A DNA stretch of 49,179 bases from an uncultured Clostridia bacterium (GCA_947631335.1 CANRKZ010000004.1:1-49179); one strand, 5' to 3'. Positions 7,050-16,451 are shown, counted from the first letter of the stretch. Made by a program: numbers and translations. Notes: generated by a model not told the origin, from the letters alone.

Positions 7050-9885
7050 ATGAATGATAAAATAATAATAAAGGGAGCAAAAGAACACAATTTAAAAAAT
7101 ATAGACCTAGAAATACCAAGAGATAAATTGGTGGTTATAACAGGACTATCAGGATCTGGTAAATCATCTTTAGCATTCGATACATTATATGCAGAAGGTC
7201 AAAGAAGATATGTGGAAAGTTTATCATCTTATGCTAGACAATTTTTAGGATTAATGGAAAAACCGGAAGTAGAAAGAATTGATGGGCTTTCCCCTGCTAT
7301 TTCCATTGATCAAAAAACAACTTCTAAAAATCCTCGCTCAACCGTGGGAACTGTTACAGAAATTTATGATTATATTCGTTTATTATATGCTCGTATTGGT
7401 GTACCATATTGTCCAAATTGTGGAAATAAAATAGAAAAACAAACTATTGACCAAATTGTAGATAACATCATGAGCTTAAAAGAAGGAACAAAAATACAAG
7501 TACTAGCACCAGTTGTAAGAGGGCGTAAAGGGGAATATACAAAACAGTTAGCCGGATATCAGAAGGAAGGATTTGTAAGAGTTAGAATTGATGGAGAAAA
7601 TTATGAACTTTCTGATGATATTCAAATAGACAGAAAAAAGAAACATGAAATTGAGTTAGTTGTAGATAGATTAGTAATTAAACCAGATATCATTAGCAGA
7701 TTAACAGAATCAGTGGAAATAGCTTTAAAGCATGCTGATAATTTAGTGTTAATTGATATTATTGGAGAAAATCCAGTTTTATATAGTTGTAATTATGCTT
7801 GTCCAGATTGTGGATTTAGTTTTCCAGAATTAACACCAAGAATGTTTTCATTTAATAATCCTTTTGGAGCATGTCCAGAATGTACAGGAATAGGATATTT
7901 AATGAAAATGGATGAGGATTTAATTGTTCCTGATAAAAACAAAACTTTATATGATGGAATTAAAGCATTTGGATCCAGTACCATGAAAAAAGGAGACACG
8001 ATGGCAAAAATGTACTTTGAAAGTATTGGAAAGCATTATGGGGTTGAAATAAAAAATAAAAAGATAAAAGATTTACCACGTTGGTTTATGGAAAAAATTT
8101 TATATGGTACAGGAGAAGAAAAAATAGATTTTGAATATGAATCGTATGCTGGAGTAAGAAGGTTTACTGCTCCATTTGAAGGAGTATTACCAACCTTAGA
8201 TAGACGTCATAACGAAACAAAATCACAAGGAATGCGTGATTTTTATGAAATGTATATGACAAATTCTCATTGTCATGCTTGTCACGGTGCAAGATTAAAG
8301 CCTGAGATTTTAGCTATAAAAGTAGGAAATAAAAATATTAATGAATTAACGCAGATGTCTATTAGAAAAATAAAAGAATATCTAAATAAATTACAATTAA
8401 ACAAAACTCAAAAAATGATTTCAGAACTAATTTTAAAAGAGATTGACCAAAGATTACAATTTTTAATTGATGTAGGATTAGAATATTTAACTTTATCAAG
8501 AAGTGCTGGAAGCCTATCAGGAGGAGAGGCACAAAGAATTCGATTAGCAACTCAAATTGGCTCTGGGCTAACAGGAGTGTTATATATCTTAGATGAACCA
8601 AGTATTGGTTTACATCAAAGAGATAATGATAAATTATTATCTACATTAAAAAAATTAAGAGATTTAGGAAATACACTTCTTGTAGTAGAACATGACGAAG
8701 ACACAATGTATGCAGCAGATCAAATCATTGATATTGGACCAGGAGCAGGGGTACATGGTGGTCAAGTTATGGCACAACGGAACGGCAGAAGAGGTAAAAC
8801 GAGTGAAAAATTCTATTACAGGACAATATTTAAGTGGAAGAAAGAAAATACAAGTTCCAAAAAAAAGAAGAAAACATCAAAAAACAAAAGTAATAGAAAT
8901 ACAAGGAGCAATAGAAAATAATTTAAAAAACATTAGTGTAAAATTTCCACTCGGTGTATTTAACTGTGTAACAGGAGTATCAGGTTCTCGGAAAATCAAC
9001 TTTAGTCAATGAAGTTTTATATAAGACAATTGCAAAAGAATTAAATGGTTCTAATGAAAAACCTGGTAAATGTAAAGCTGTAAAAGGATTACAATATATT
9101 GATAAAATTATTAATATTGATCAATCTCCAATTGGAAGAACACCACGTTCTAATCCAGCAACTTATACAGGAGTTTTTGATTTAATACGAGAAATTTTCG
9201 CACAAACAGAAGAAGCAAAAATTAGAGGATATCAAAAAGGAAGATTTAGCTTTAATGTAGCAGGTGGAAGATGTGAAAGTTGCAATGGGGATGGTGTTCA
9301 CAAAATTGAAATGCATTTTTTACCAGATATATATGTACCTTGTGAAGTATGTAAGGGAAAAAGGTATAATAGAGAAACTCTAGAAGTAAAATACAAAGGA
9401 AAAAATATAGCGGATGTATTAGATATGACAGTAGAAGAAGCCTTAACATTCTTTGATAAAATACCAAAAATTAAGCAAAAAATGCAAACTCTATATGATG
9501 TAGGACTTCGGTTATATAAAATTGCGGGCAACCTTCTACCACTTTATCAGGGGGAGAGGCACAAAGAGTAAAACTTGCTACCGAGTTATCAAAAAGAGCA
9601 ACTGGAAAAACTCTGTATATTTTAGACGAACCAACAACAGGATTGCATATTGCAGATGTTCATAGATTAGTTAATATTTTACAAAGATTGGTAGACACAG
9701 GAAATACAATTATTGTAATTGAACATAATTTAGATTTAATCAAAACCTGTGATCATATTATTGATTTAGGACCAGAAGGAGGAGATGGTGGTGGAGAAGT
9801 CATTGCTATTGGAACTCCAGAACAGATTTGTAAAAATGAAAGAAGTTATACAGGTAAATTTTTAAAGAAATATTTAGAAAACTAG
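7050..9885 (+). CDS. uvrA: Excinuclease ABC subunit UvrA, with four in-frame CGG +1 shifts
   Basis: DNA-damage recognition ATPase of nucleotide excision repair. The first half is normal: Walker [14 protein letters not shown], a C-x2-C...C-x2-C zinc module ([15 protein letters not shown]), signature [11 protein letters not shown], Walker [16 protein letters not shown]. The frame then breaks four times, each at an in-frame CGG: 8778, 8989, 9509 and 9525. Skipping each C gives [24 protein letters not shown] (second Walker A), [20 protein letters not shown] (second signature) and [16 protein letters not shown], ending [10 protein letters not shown], for 943 residues, the family's usual size. Read without shifting, the protein stops after 623 residues. 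Four independent disabling mutations in an otherwise perfectly conserved gene, all of one type, are hard to explain as decay. Confidence 0.95.
8778..8780 (+). other. CGG +1 frameshift site 1 in uvrA
   Basis: Upstream frame GCA CAA CGG AAC; skipping C8778 gives CAA GGA ACG GCA GAA GAG (QGTAEEV), where the Gly (residue 577) belongs to the conserved G-T-P/A-E-E-V segment after the first ATPase domain. Confidence 0.85.
8989..8991 (+). other. CGG +1 frameshift site 2 in uvrA (second Walker A)
   Basis: Frame GGT TCT CGG AAA; skipping C8989 gives GGT TCT GGA AAA TCA ACT (GSGKST). The restored Gly647 is an invariant Walker A glycine, so the residue made at this site must be glycine for a working ATPase. 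Confidence 0.88.
9509..9511 (+). other. CGG +1 frameshift site 3 in uvrA
   Basis: Frame GGA CTT CGG TTA; skipping C9509 gives GGA CTT GGT TAT ATA AAA (GLGYIK). Gly820 is conserved in UvrA just before the second ABC signature. This is the only CGGT site of the nine. Confidence 0.85.
9525..9527 (+). other. CGG +1 frameshift site 4 in uvrA
   Basis: Sixteen bases after site 3. In the frame reached there, AAA TTG CGG GCA; skipping C9525 gives TTG GGG CAA CCT TCT (LGQPS), the conserved Gly825. This is the only CGGG site of the nine. Confidence 0.85.
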
Positions 9886-9914
9886 AAATAAAAAAATAAA
9901 GTAAAGATAAACAG

Positions 9915-9947
9915 AAAAAATGATGTACAAATGTATATCATTTTTTT
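9915..9947 (+). terminator. Rho-independent terminator after uvrA
   Basis: Left arm AAAAAATGATGTAC (9915-9928) pairs with GTATATCATTTTTT across a four-base loop, 14 pairs with one G:U, ending in a run of seven T (9941-9947). Confidence 0.75.
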
Positions 9948-10001
9948 GTATAAAAAAGCCTATTTTATAGAACAATAATAGAAAAATAGGAGGTAATTAA
10001 A

Positions 10002-10937
10002 ATGTATAATTTTAGAACAGATTTGGCATCTGAAAGAAGAGATCTTTATCAAAAGGCAAACAATTTAAGTAATGAAATAGACGGAATCGAAAGTACAAAA
10101 GAAGAAGTTAACGAAAATATAAAAGTAGAAAGAGTAAAAATTACAAATGAAAACGGAGAAAAAGCAATTGGAAAACCAATTGGTAATTATATTACGATTG
10201 ATGTCAAAAAACTAAAAATTGCACAAGAAGAAGAGATTACAAAAGCGTCAGAAATATTGTCTAATGAATTAAAAAAAGTAATTGATATGCATATAGATAG
10301 CCAAGGAGAAGTATTAGTAGTTGGGCTTGGAAATATTTATGTTACACCCGATAGTTTAGGTCCAAAGGTCATTAATGAAATAGAAGTAACAAGACATATC
10401 ATTAATTATTTACCACAATATGTAGAAGAAGGTACTAGAATGGTAAGTGCGATATCCCCAGGAGTGTTAGGTACTACAGGAATTGAGACAGTAGAGATTT
10501 TAAAAGGAATTGTAGATAATATAAATCCTAAATTAGTTATTGTAATTGATGCATTAGCTTCTAGAAGTATTGAAAGAATTAGTAGTACTGTACAAATATC
10601 AGATACAGGAATTGTACCAGGAGCAGGTGTTGGCAATACAAGAAGTGAAATTAGTAAAAAGACACTAGGAATTCCTGTTGTAGCAATTGGAATTCCAACA
10701 GTAGTAGAAACGGCAGTTCTAGTAAATGATAGTTTAGATTTGTTGATTCAAAAGTTACAAGATGAGGCAAAATCAAATGATTATTTAAATCAATTAAAAG
10801 AAGAAGACAATTATGAAGAAATAAAAGAAGCTTTAATACCTCAAGATTATAATTTAATTGTTACACCAAAAGAAATTGATGATTTAATTGAAAATATGAA
10901 AGATATTGTGGCCCAAGGAATTAATTTAAGTCTTTAA
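10002..10937 (+). CDS. gpr: Germination protease GPR (spore protease)
   Basis: Aspartic-type protease (family A25) that degrades small acid-soluble spore proteins when the spore germinates; made as a zymogen in the forespore. 311 residues, slightly shorter than the Bacillus enzyme. Seen: FRTDLASE near the N-terminus (propeptide/cleavage area), VVGLGNIYVTPDSLGPKV, ISPGVLGTTGIETVEI, VIVIDALASRSIERISSTVQ, GIVPGAGVGNTR and IGIPTVV. Ribosome site GGAGG lies ahead of ATG 10002. The leader is too short and AT-rich for me to name a sigma-F/G promoter with confidence. It stands alone between two terminated units. Confidence 0.95.
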   Translation: MYNFRTDLASERRDLYQKANNLSNEIDGIESTKEEVNENIKVERVKITNENGEKAIGKPIGNYITIDVKKLKIAQEEEITKASEILSNELKKVIDMHIDSQGEVLVVGLGNIYVTPDSLGPKVINEIEVTRHIINYLPQYVEEGTRMVSAISPGVLGTTGIETVEILKGIVDNINPKLVIVIDALASRSIERISSTVQISDTGIVPGAGVGNTRSEISKKTLGIPVVAIGIPTVVETAVLVNDSLDLLIQKLQDEAKSNDYLNQLKEEDNYEEIKEALIPQDYNLIVTPKEIDDLIENMKDIVAQGINLSL

Positions 10938-11016
10938 AAATAGATAATTCAATATAAGTTTATACTAGATAATCTAAAATTTATTAAGAAATGATTTATA
11001 AAAATGTCAAAAAATG

Positions 11017-11045
11017 TTGCAAAAAAAGATAAGTTAATATATAAT
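11017..11045 (+). promoter_or_regulatory. Promoter for the KE-repeat protein gene
   Basis: TTGCAA (-35, 11017-11022), a 17-base spacer, TATAAT (-10, 11040-11045). Predicted start near 11052; the GGAGAGG ribosome site and ATG 11084 follow. Confidence 0.65.
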
Positions 11046-11083
11046 CAAAAAAGATATATAAATAGTAAAAGGAGAGGATTTAT

Positions 11084-11863
11084 ATGGCTGAAAAAAAGGA
11101 AGAATTAAAAGAAAACAAGAAAGAAGAAGTAAAAGTAGAAAAAGCAAAAGAAAATAAGAAAGAAGAAGTAAAAGCAGAAAAAACAAAAGAAAATAAGAAA
11201 GAAGAAGTTAAAGCAAAAAAAGAGGAAGTAAAAACTCCAAAAACAGACAATAAAAAATTTGAAGTAAAGACGGGTAAAACTAAAAAAATAAAAAATAATA
11301 CAAAAAAAACTAAGTGGATCGTAAGTTCAATAACAGTTATAGCAGTATTAATAATAGTAGCTTTATTAACCTTTATGATAGTAACCTCAAGTGATCCTAA
11401 AAAATCAATAGATGGATTTTTAACAAATCTAAAAGCAGGAGATTTCGAAAAAGCTCAAGAATTTATGACAGGAGAAGGATTATTAGAAGAAGAACAATTT
11501 AATATGGAAACAAAAAAATTACTTTTTGATAAAATTGCTTGGAAAATTACAAAAATAACAAAAGAAAATGAGAAAGCAACTGTAGAATTAGAAGTAACCA
11601 ATAAAGATTTTCAAACGATTATGTCAAATTGTATGAAAAAAGTAATGGAAGACTTTAGAGCAATTTTAGAAGGAAATTCAATAGAACAAAATATGGAAAA
11701 ATATTTTGAGGAAGAACTTAAAAACGAAGAAGTTCAAACAACAACTGCAACAAAAACAATACAACTTGTAAAAGAGAATAAAAAATGGAAGATAGTATCA
11801 AATGAAGAACTAGTAGATGCTTTATTACCAGGATTACAAGAAACAATTAATTCTTTAAATTAA
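11084..11863 (+). CDS. Membrane protein with lysine/glutamate repeats and an extracytoplasmic domain
   Basis: 259 residues, no family named with certainty. Residues 1-75 are extremely charged, built from repeats of KENKKEEVKAEK with no aromatic residues until the end, and are probably disordered or a single charged helix. One membrane helix follows (about 82-104, WIVSSITVIAVLIIVALLTF). The remainder, about 150 residues, begins DPKKSIDGFLTNLKAGDFEKAQEFM and ends WKIVSNEELVDALLPGLQ; this layout resembles the NTF2-like DUF4878-type domains of many Firmicute lipoproteins and membrane proteins. Topology would leave the charged tail in the cytoplasm. Has its own promoter and a shared convergent terminator. 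Function unknown. Confidence 0.75.
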   Translation: MAEKKEELKENKKEEVKVEKAKENKKEEVKAEKTKENKKEEVKAKKEEVKTPKTDNKKFEVKTGKTKKIKNNTKKTKWIVSSITVIAVLIIVALLTFMIVTSSDPKKSIDGFLTNLKAGDFEKAQEFMTGEGLLEEEQFNMETKKLLFDKIAWKITKITKENEKATVELEVTNKDFQTIMSNCMKKVMEDFRAILEGNSIEQNMEKYFEEELKNEEVQTTTATKTIQLVKENKKWKIVSNEELVDALLPGLQETINSLN

Positions 11864-11866
11864 ATA

Positions 11867-11908
11867 AAAAATCCCAATACGTTTTAATTAAATGGTATTG
11901 GGATTTTT
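11867..11908 (+). terminator. Bidirectional terminator between the KE-repeat gene and ytxC
   Basis: A 14-bp perfect stem, AAAAATCCCAATAC (11867-11880) with GTATTGGGATTTTT (11895-11908), has T-runs on either strand. The ytxC stop codon lies in its loop, so the end of ytxC overlaps the terminator. Confidence 0.85.
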
Positions 11909-12754
11909 AGTTTTGATAGAATGTTTATAAAGTTTACAAATATTACAATCTTTACAAATATGAATTCTATTTTCAAATACAGATTGTATTGTATGAATAA
12001 ATTCATCTGTATTGCAATTAATAAGATGGATATATATTTTTTTAGGAAGTAATGTTAACAAAGAATTTAATGTATAATCATTTGATGAAAAAGTAATATC
12101 ACTTAAGTATTTTGCTTTAAAACGATCATTAGAAATTGTAATAATTTCTTTGTTAGCATCTAATAGAATAGATTCCGAGCTAGAATAAATCATATGAACC
12201 ATTTCACAAGTAGAAGGCTGAGAATTAATATATAATTTCAACAGAGAAATAAATTCAGTATATTCTTTTTCAATAATAAATTGATTGACAGCTTCATTAA
12301 CAATATTGTCTAGAATTTCTAAATAGGGATTTATTCTAAAATTAATAAATCCTTGTAACACTAATGATTTATTTTCTAAAAGAAAATCATGAAAACAATC
12401 AAAAAGGATTCGAAATTTTTTATCAAAAATAACTGAAAAATCATTTGCGTTAATGTCAAAACATAAATTTAAGATTTGATTTCTTTCTTCAGAATCAAAG
12501 TAAAAATAATTTCGAATCAGAATGTTTTTTAAAAAAAATTCTTCCATTTCATCTATTACTAGTAGGGATAAAATACTACTTATTTTATTTAAAAATAGCT
12601 GGGTATCATTACCAACATAATGTATAATTATATTTTTATAATGTTTAAATTGACTATAAGAAAAACAAACTTGTTCTAAGTCTATATGATTTAATTCATT
12701 TAGTAGATATTGAAGTAAATCTGGATGATTAGTTTTAATACATAATGACTTCAT
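11888..12754 (-). CDS. ytxC: Putative sporulation protein YtxC
   Basis: 288 residues, the length of Bacillus YtxC (about 281). The fold is poorly described; visible features match the family: the N-terminal MKSLCIKTN-like strand, a central helical region with EYTEFISLLKLYINSQ and VHMIYSS, and the ending CKDCNICK with closely spaced cysteines. The family is found almost only in endospore formers, but its biochemical role is unknown. Start ATG 12754 has AGGGAG upstream on the minus strand. It is a single-gene unit closed by the shared terminator at 11867-11908. Confidence 0.78.
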   Translation of the reverse strand: MKSLCIKTNHPDLLQYLLNELNHIDLEQVCFSYSQFKHYKNIIIHYVGNDTQLFLNKISSILSLLVIDEMEEFFLKNILIRNYFYFDSEERNQILNLCFDINANDFSVIFDKKFRILFDCFHDFLLENKSLVLQGFINFRINPYLEILDNIVNEAVNQFIIEKEYTEFISLLKLYINSQPSTCEMVHMIYSSSESILLDANKEIITISNDRFKAKYLSDITFSSNDYTLNSLLTLLPKKIYIHLINCNTDEFIHTIQSVFENRIHICKDCNICKLYKHSIKTKNPNTI

Positions 12755-12864
12755 TAAAAAAACTCCCTTCTAATAAAAATAGTATCTACTAAATGTTAAA
12801 AACTTATACACTATATTATGCTAATTTTATCAATACGAAAATTGTCCTAAATAATGAAGAAAAT

Positions 12865-12900
12865 AAAAAATACAACGAGAATATTTTCGTTGTATTTTTT
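12865..12900 (-). terminator. Terminator of the GH57 gene
   Basis: Perfect 14-bp stem, AAAAAATACAACGA (12865-12878) with TCGTTGTATTTTTT (12887-12900), immediately downstream (minus direction) of the GH57 stop at 12904. Symmetric A/T runs would also let it work from the other side. Confidence 0.8.
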
Positions 12901-12903
12901 TAT

Positions 12904-14491
12904 TTATAGATATATTTTATAGTCAATATCAGGAAAAACACAATCTTTTTTAGAAATATCTTTTAAGAAATCTTCATCAATTTTATTTTCTTTGATCTGA
13001 TAATATAATTTAGTGAATCTTCCAATATGGTCTTTGATTCTTTTTTTTGCGTAATCTACCATAGTTCCGTTTGTAATAATAAATAACCAATCACTGCTTT
13101 GCGCAAGTAAAAGTTCTCTAGCACACTGATTTAAAGCCTTTTTCTTTAATCCCTTTTCATTAGGAAATAGATTAGCTAATTCACACATTCTATCTCCAGC
13201 AACATGTAAATGTCTATGCACGTAATCATTACTTGGATTTAACCACACTTCGCTATAACCATTTGCTCCCCAACTAGAACGGCAAGGAGAAGAAATTTGC
13301 ATAGAAGGATATTTATCAATGTATTCAGAAGGTGTTATTAATTCAAAGTTACAATCATCATAATAAATTTTTTTAAATAAAATATATAACCAATAAGGGC
13401 CTTCATACCACCAATGACCATAAAGTTCAGCATCATAAGGACATAAAATGATAGGAGGAGTATCCATATATTCAGAAATATGGTTGATTTGATTTGTTCT
13501 TGAATCTAAAAAGTGACCAGCTTGTTTTTCAGCAGAATCTTTTGCCCATTGTAAATTATAATAATCTTTAAACTCTGTTTTCCCTGTAATTCGATAATAT
13601 TTAATTCCAGTATGAACACGAACTCCATTATGCGCAATATAAGGTTTAATATAATCATAATCAGCTTCATAACCAATATCACGATAAAATTCTCGATAAT
13701 TAAAGTCTCCTGGATAACCATTAATCGAACTCCAAACTTGTCTGGAAGATTCTATATCACGGCCAAAAGCAATCACTCCTTCTGGAGAAACAATAGGAGC
13801 AAAAGTACCATAAACAGGAGTAGGGTTAGCATAAAGAATACCATGTGTTTCTGTAATAATATAATCAATTCCAAATTCTTTTAAATATTTATCAGCTTCA
13901 GGAACGTATCCACATTCAGGAAGCCAAATACCACGAGGCTTTCTTCCGAAATATTTTTCATAGGTTTGAACACCCACTGCAATTTGAGCTTTTACCATTT
14001 TTTCATTTATATATAGAATAGGAAAATATCCATGAGTTGCTCCGGCAAGTGATAATTTCTAATACACCAATATCTTGGAAATATTTAAAAGCTGAAATTA
14101 AATCACATTTATAAACATCTTTAAATAAGTGTAAATCATTTGAATAACGATCGAAATAATAATGAGAAAGTTTGTTAAGCCTTTCATCTTTAGCTGTTCT
14201 TTTTATTTCTTTCTCAGATAATTCGATTAACTTTTTTAAATATTTTATATATTTTTTTTGTAATAATTTATTATCTAACATAGAAAGTAGAGGAGGCGTC
14301 ATAGACATGGTAATTCGAAAATTAACGCCTTCATCTACTAATTTTTGAAAATTAGTTAGTAATGGAATATAGGTTTCCGAAATTGCTTCATATAACCAAG
14401 ATTCTTCTAAATAGTCATCACTTTCTGGATGATGAATAAAGGGAAGATGAGCATGAAGCACAAAACTTACATATCCTTTTGTTTTCTGCAT
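12904..14491 (-). CDS. GH57 1,4-alpha-glucan branching-type enzyme, with one in-frame CGG +1 shift
   Basis: Glycoside hydrolase family 57 protein of the DUF1957/branching-enzyme type, acting on glycogen-like alpha-glucans. Seen: HAHLPFIHH near residue 14 (GH57 motif 1), GIWLPECGYVPEA with the catalytic Glu nucleophile, and PYDAELYGHWWYEGPYWL with the acid/base Asp, then a helical C-terminal domain. The first frame (14491 down) ends after 162 residues and the second resumes 3 bases later. The break is at an in-frame CGG on the minus strand (14044-14042); skipping its C gives IITCGATHGYFPILYINEKMVKAQ-type sequence and 528 residues, as expected for the family (about 520). ATG 14491 is chosen for its AAAGGAG site. 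The partner DUF4912 gene lies upstream, a frequent pairing. Confidence 0.92.
14042..14044 (-). other. CGG +1 frameshift site in the GH57 gene (minus strand)
   Basis: Read on the minus strand: ATC ACT TGC CGG AGC. Skipping the C (position 14044) gives TGC GGA GCA ACT CAT GGA (CGATHG), the conserved segment leading into the core of the GH57 barrel; Gly150. Confidence 0.85.
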
Positions 14492-14592
14492 GATAGTTCT
14501 CCTTTGTTTATACACTGTAGACATATCAAAAATGTCTCATTAAATTGTTAAAAATTGTTTTAATGATTTTAAAATATTCATAAATAATTTAT

Positions 14593-15375
14593 TTAAGAAG
14601 AAGGATTTGATAAATCATAAATTCCCTCTATATTTTCATTCTTATAAATATCTTTATATAAATCATATAGATTATAAATTTTTCCCATATTTCTCATAAA
14701 GGACATCGTATAGATTGATTTTTCAGTTTCAATACCAGTTTTTATATCTCTAAAGTAAATTCTTTTTTGATTTGAATCAAAAAGGATTTTATCATTTGGA
14801 GATTCGATGTTATTTGAAGTAGAAATATAAAAATAATCTTTATTTAATTTTTCTTTTTTTTGAATCGGACGTCGACCAAGTTCTATTCGATAATCACATT
14901 TACTATCTGGAACATGTAGATACCAGCTATTAGCGAAATCATTTATTTCAACTTCAAAATGATAACCTAAGGTATCATTATAAACAATTAAAATTGGTTT
15001 TGTTATTTCAAAGAAATTTTCTCCATATTGCTTTTTTAAAGTTTTTCTATCTTCATCTGAAATATCCCAATAAATAAATAAATTAGTTGGAGTTTGCGCT
15101 AAAATTTTTACAACCGTTTGATTGTATCGGTAGGGTAGGTCATAATATTCTACAATTTCTACAGCTTTCTTTACTGTTTTTGCTAATTTTTTTGTTGTAG
15201 TTTTTTTAGTAGTAGTAGGCTTCTTTTTAGTTGCTTTCTTTGCGTTAGTAGCTTTTTTCTTAGTAGTCATCTTTTTTGTTGGCGTTTTTTTAGTTGTTGT
15301 CTTTTTGGTAGTAGAAGTTTTTTTAGTACTACTTTTAATAGTTTCTTTTTTTAGTTCTTTTGTTTCTTTTGGCAT
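14593..15375 (-). CDS. DUF4912 protein with a lysine/threonine-rich N-terminal tail
   Basis: 260 residues. The first 70 or so are a low-complexity, strongly basic tail (repeats of TKKTTTKK and AKKATKKK type) resembling histone-H1-like tails, probably disordered and able to bind acidic polymers. The rest is a DUF4912 domain: PTNLFIYWDISDEDR, then SWYLHVPDSKCDYRIELGRR. DUF4912 is usually encoded beside GH57 branching enzymes, as here (102 bases apart), so a role in glucan binding or regulation is inferred, not shown. Start ATG 15375 has AGGAGG upstream on the minus strand. Confidence 0.85.
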   Translation of the reverse strand: MPKETKELKKETIKSSTKKTSTTKKTTTKKTPTKKMTTKKKATNAKKATKKKPTTTKKTTTKKLAKTVKKAVEIVEYYDLPYRYNQTVVKILAQTPTNLFIYWDISDEDRKTLKKQYGENFFEITKPILIVYNDTLGYHFEVEINDFANSWYLHVPDSKCDYRIELGRRPIQKKEKLNKDYFYISTSNNIESPNDKILFDSNQKRIYFRDIKTGIETEKSIYTMSFMRNMGKIYNLYDLYKDIYKNENIEGIYDLSNPSS

Positions 15376-15496
15376 TTTGTCCTCCTATGTAATCTCTTTT
15401 ATTTCTAATATATCTTATACTAAAACTAGAAGAAAGTAAAGTAAAAAAAGACAAATTTTTTAAAAAGTGACAGAAAATTTTGACCACTTATCCTAA

Positions 15497-15525
15497 TTGA
15501 AAAATAAAGAAATAAAAGATATAAT
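15497..15525 (+). promoter_or_regulatory. Promoter of the accD-accA-fabI unit
   Basis: TTGAAA (-35, 15497-15502), a 17-base spacer and a perfect TATAAT (-10, 15520-15525). Predicted start near 15532; the ribosome site GGGAGG (15541-15546) follows. I see no FapR-like operator. Confidence 0.65.
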
Positions 15526-15553
15526 AACAAAAAGCAAGAAGGGAGGAAGCACC

Positions 15554-16406
15554 TTGATTATAGATAAAGTAAAAAAAATTAACGGAGCGGAAGTGCGGAA
15601 GAATAAAAAATAAAAAAGCATCAGATCGAATGATTGGAAAATGGGTGAAATGTGATGCATGCAAAGAAATTATTTATAAAGAAGAATTACATAAAAATTT
15701 AAGTGTTTGTCCGAACTGTGGAAAACACTTTAGATTATCTGCAAGAAGAAGAATTAAACAAATAGTAGATGAGGGAACCTTTCAGGAAATAGGAAAAGAA
15801 ATTGTAACAGAAAATCCTCTACAATTTGAAGGATATTTAAAAAAAGTAGAATTATTAAAAGAAAAAACAAAAATAGAAGAAGCTGTAAAATGTGGTATTT
15901 GTGAAATAGAAGGAGAAAAAGTAGTTTTAGGAGTAATGGACGGCAATTTTTTAATGGGGAGCATGGGTTCAGCAGTAGGAGAAAGAATTACACTAGCAGT
16001 TGAAACAGCAATAAAAAAACAATTACCATTTGTTATGTTTTGTGTATCTGGAGGAGCAAGAATGCAAGAGGGAATTGTTTCTTTAATGCAAATGGCAAAA
16101 ACTTCTTCAGCAATAGCAAAATTAAACAAAGCTGGAAACTTATATATATCCGTTTTAACAGATCCAACAACAGGAGGGGTAACAGCAAGTTTTGCAAGTC
16201 TAGGAGATATTATTTTAGCAGAACCAAAGGCATTAATTGGTTTTGCAGGACCAAGAGTTATAGAACAAACAATAAAACAAAAATTACCAAAAGGATTTCA
16301 AAGTTCCGAATTTTTATTAGAACATGGGTTTATTGATAAAATTGTAGAGAGAAAAGATATGAAAACAACCATTGCAAAATTGATAAGACTAAATAAAAAG
16401 TCGTAA
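15554..16406 (+). CDS. accD: Acetyl-CoA carboxylase carboxyltransferase beta subunit, TTG start and one in-frame CGG +1 shift
   Basis: With AccA forms the carboxyltransferase that makes malonyl-CoA. Seen: zinc ribbon CDAC...CPNCGKHF, then the crotonase-like core [20 protein letters not shown] and [29 protein letters not shown]. The open frame with an ATG starts only at 15630, but that ATG has no ribosome site. The strong site GGGAGG at 15541 points to TTG 15554, whose frame meets CGG at 15596 and, without a shift, stops after 19 residues. Skipping that C joins [14 protein letters not shown] to [20 protein letters not shown] and gives 283 residues, normal for AccD. An internal start at 15630 (258 aa) is possible but less likely. 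Confidence 0.92.
15596..15598 (+). other. CGG +1 frameshift site near the accD start
   Basis: Frame from TTG 15554: GCG GAA GTG CGG AAG. Skipping C15596 gives GTG GGA AGA ATA AAA AAT AAA, which runs directly into the AccD zinc ribbon. The shift would come at codon 15, so an unshifted product is only a 19-residue peptide. Confidence 0.72.
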
Positions 16407-16451
16407 AAATTAATTACGGTTAAAGAACAAAAAAATAAGGAAGTGAAAACA

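Noticed and set aside
8950..8954. CTC GGT in uvrA (and other C-GG junctions such as GAC GGA, AGC GGA, TAC GGA)
   Set aside because: The CGG spans two codons there and is not read in frame. Such junctions are common and do not disturb the frame, which supports the view that only an in-frame CGG matters.
5216..9885. Sequencing or assembly error as the cause of the frame breaks in fhs and uvrA
   Set aside because: All nine breaks across five genes are the same change, an extra C exactly at a codon boundary before a GGN glycine codon, on both strands. Random or homopolymer errors would hit other phases and bases. Raw reads could still overturn this.
9947..9979. Sigma-G/F-type promoter ahead of gpr
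   Set aside because: TGTATA and CAATAAT are present, but the 20-base spacing is too long and the region is AT-rich enough for chance matches.
16040..16336. Second-frame ORF inside accD
   Set aside because: It lies wholly inside the conserved AccD core in another frame and has no family features.
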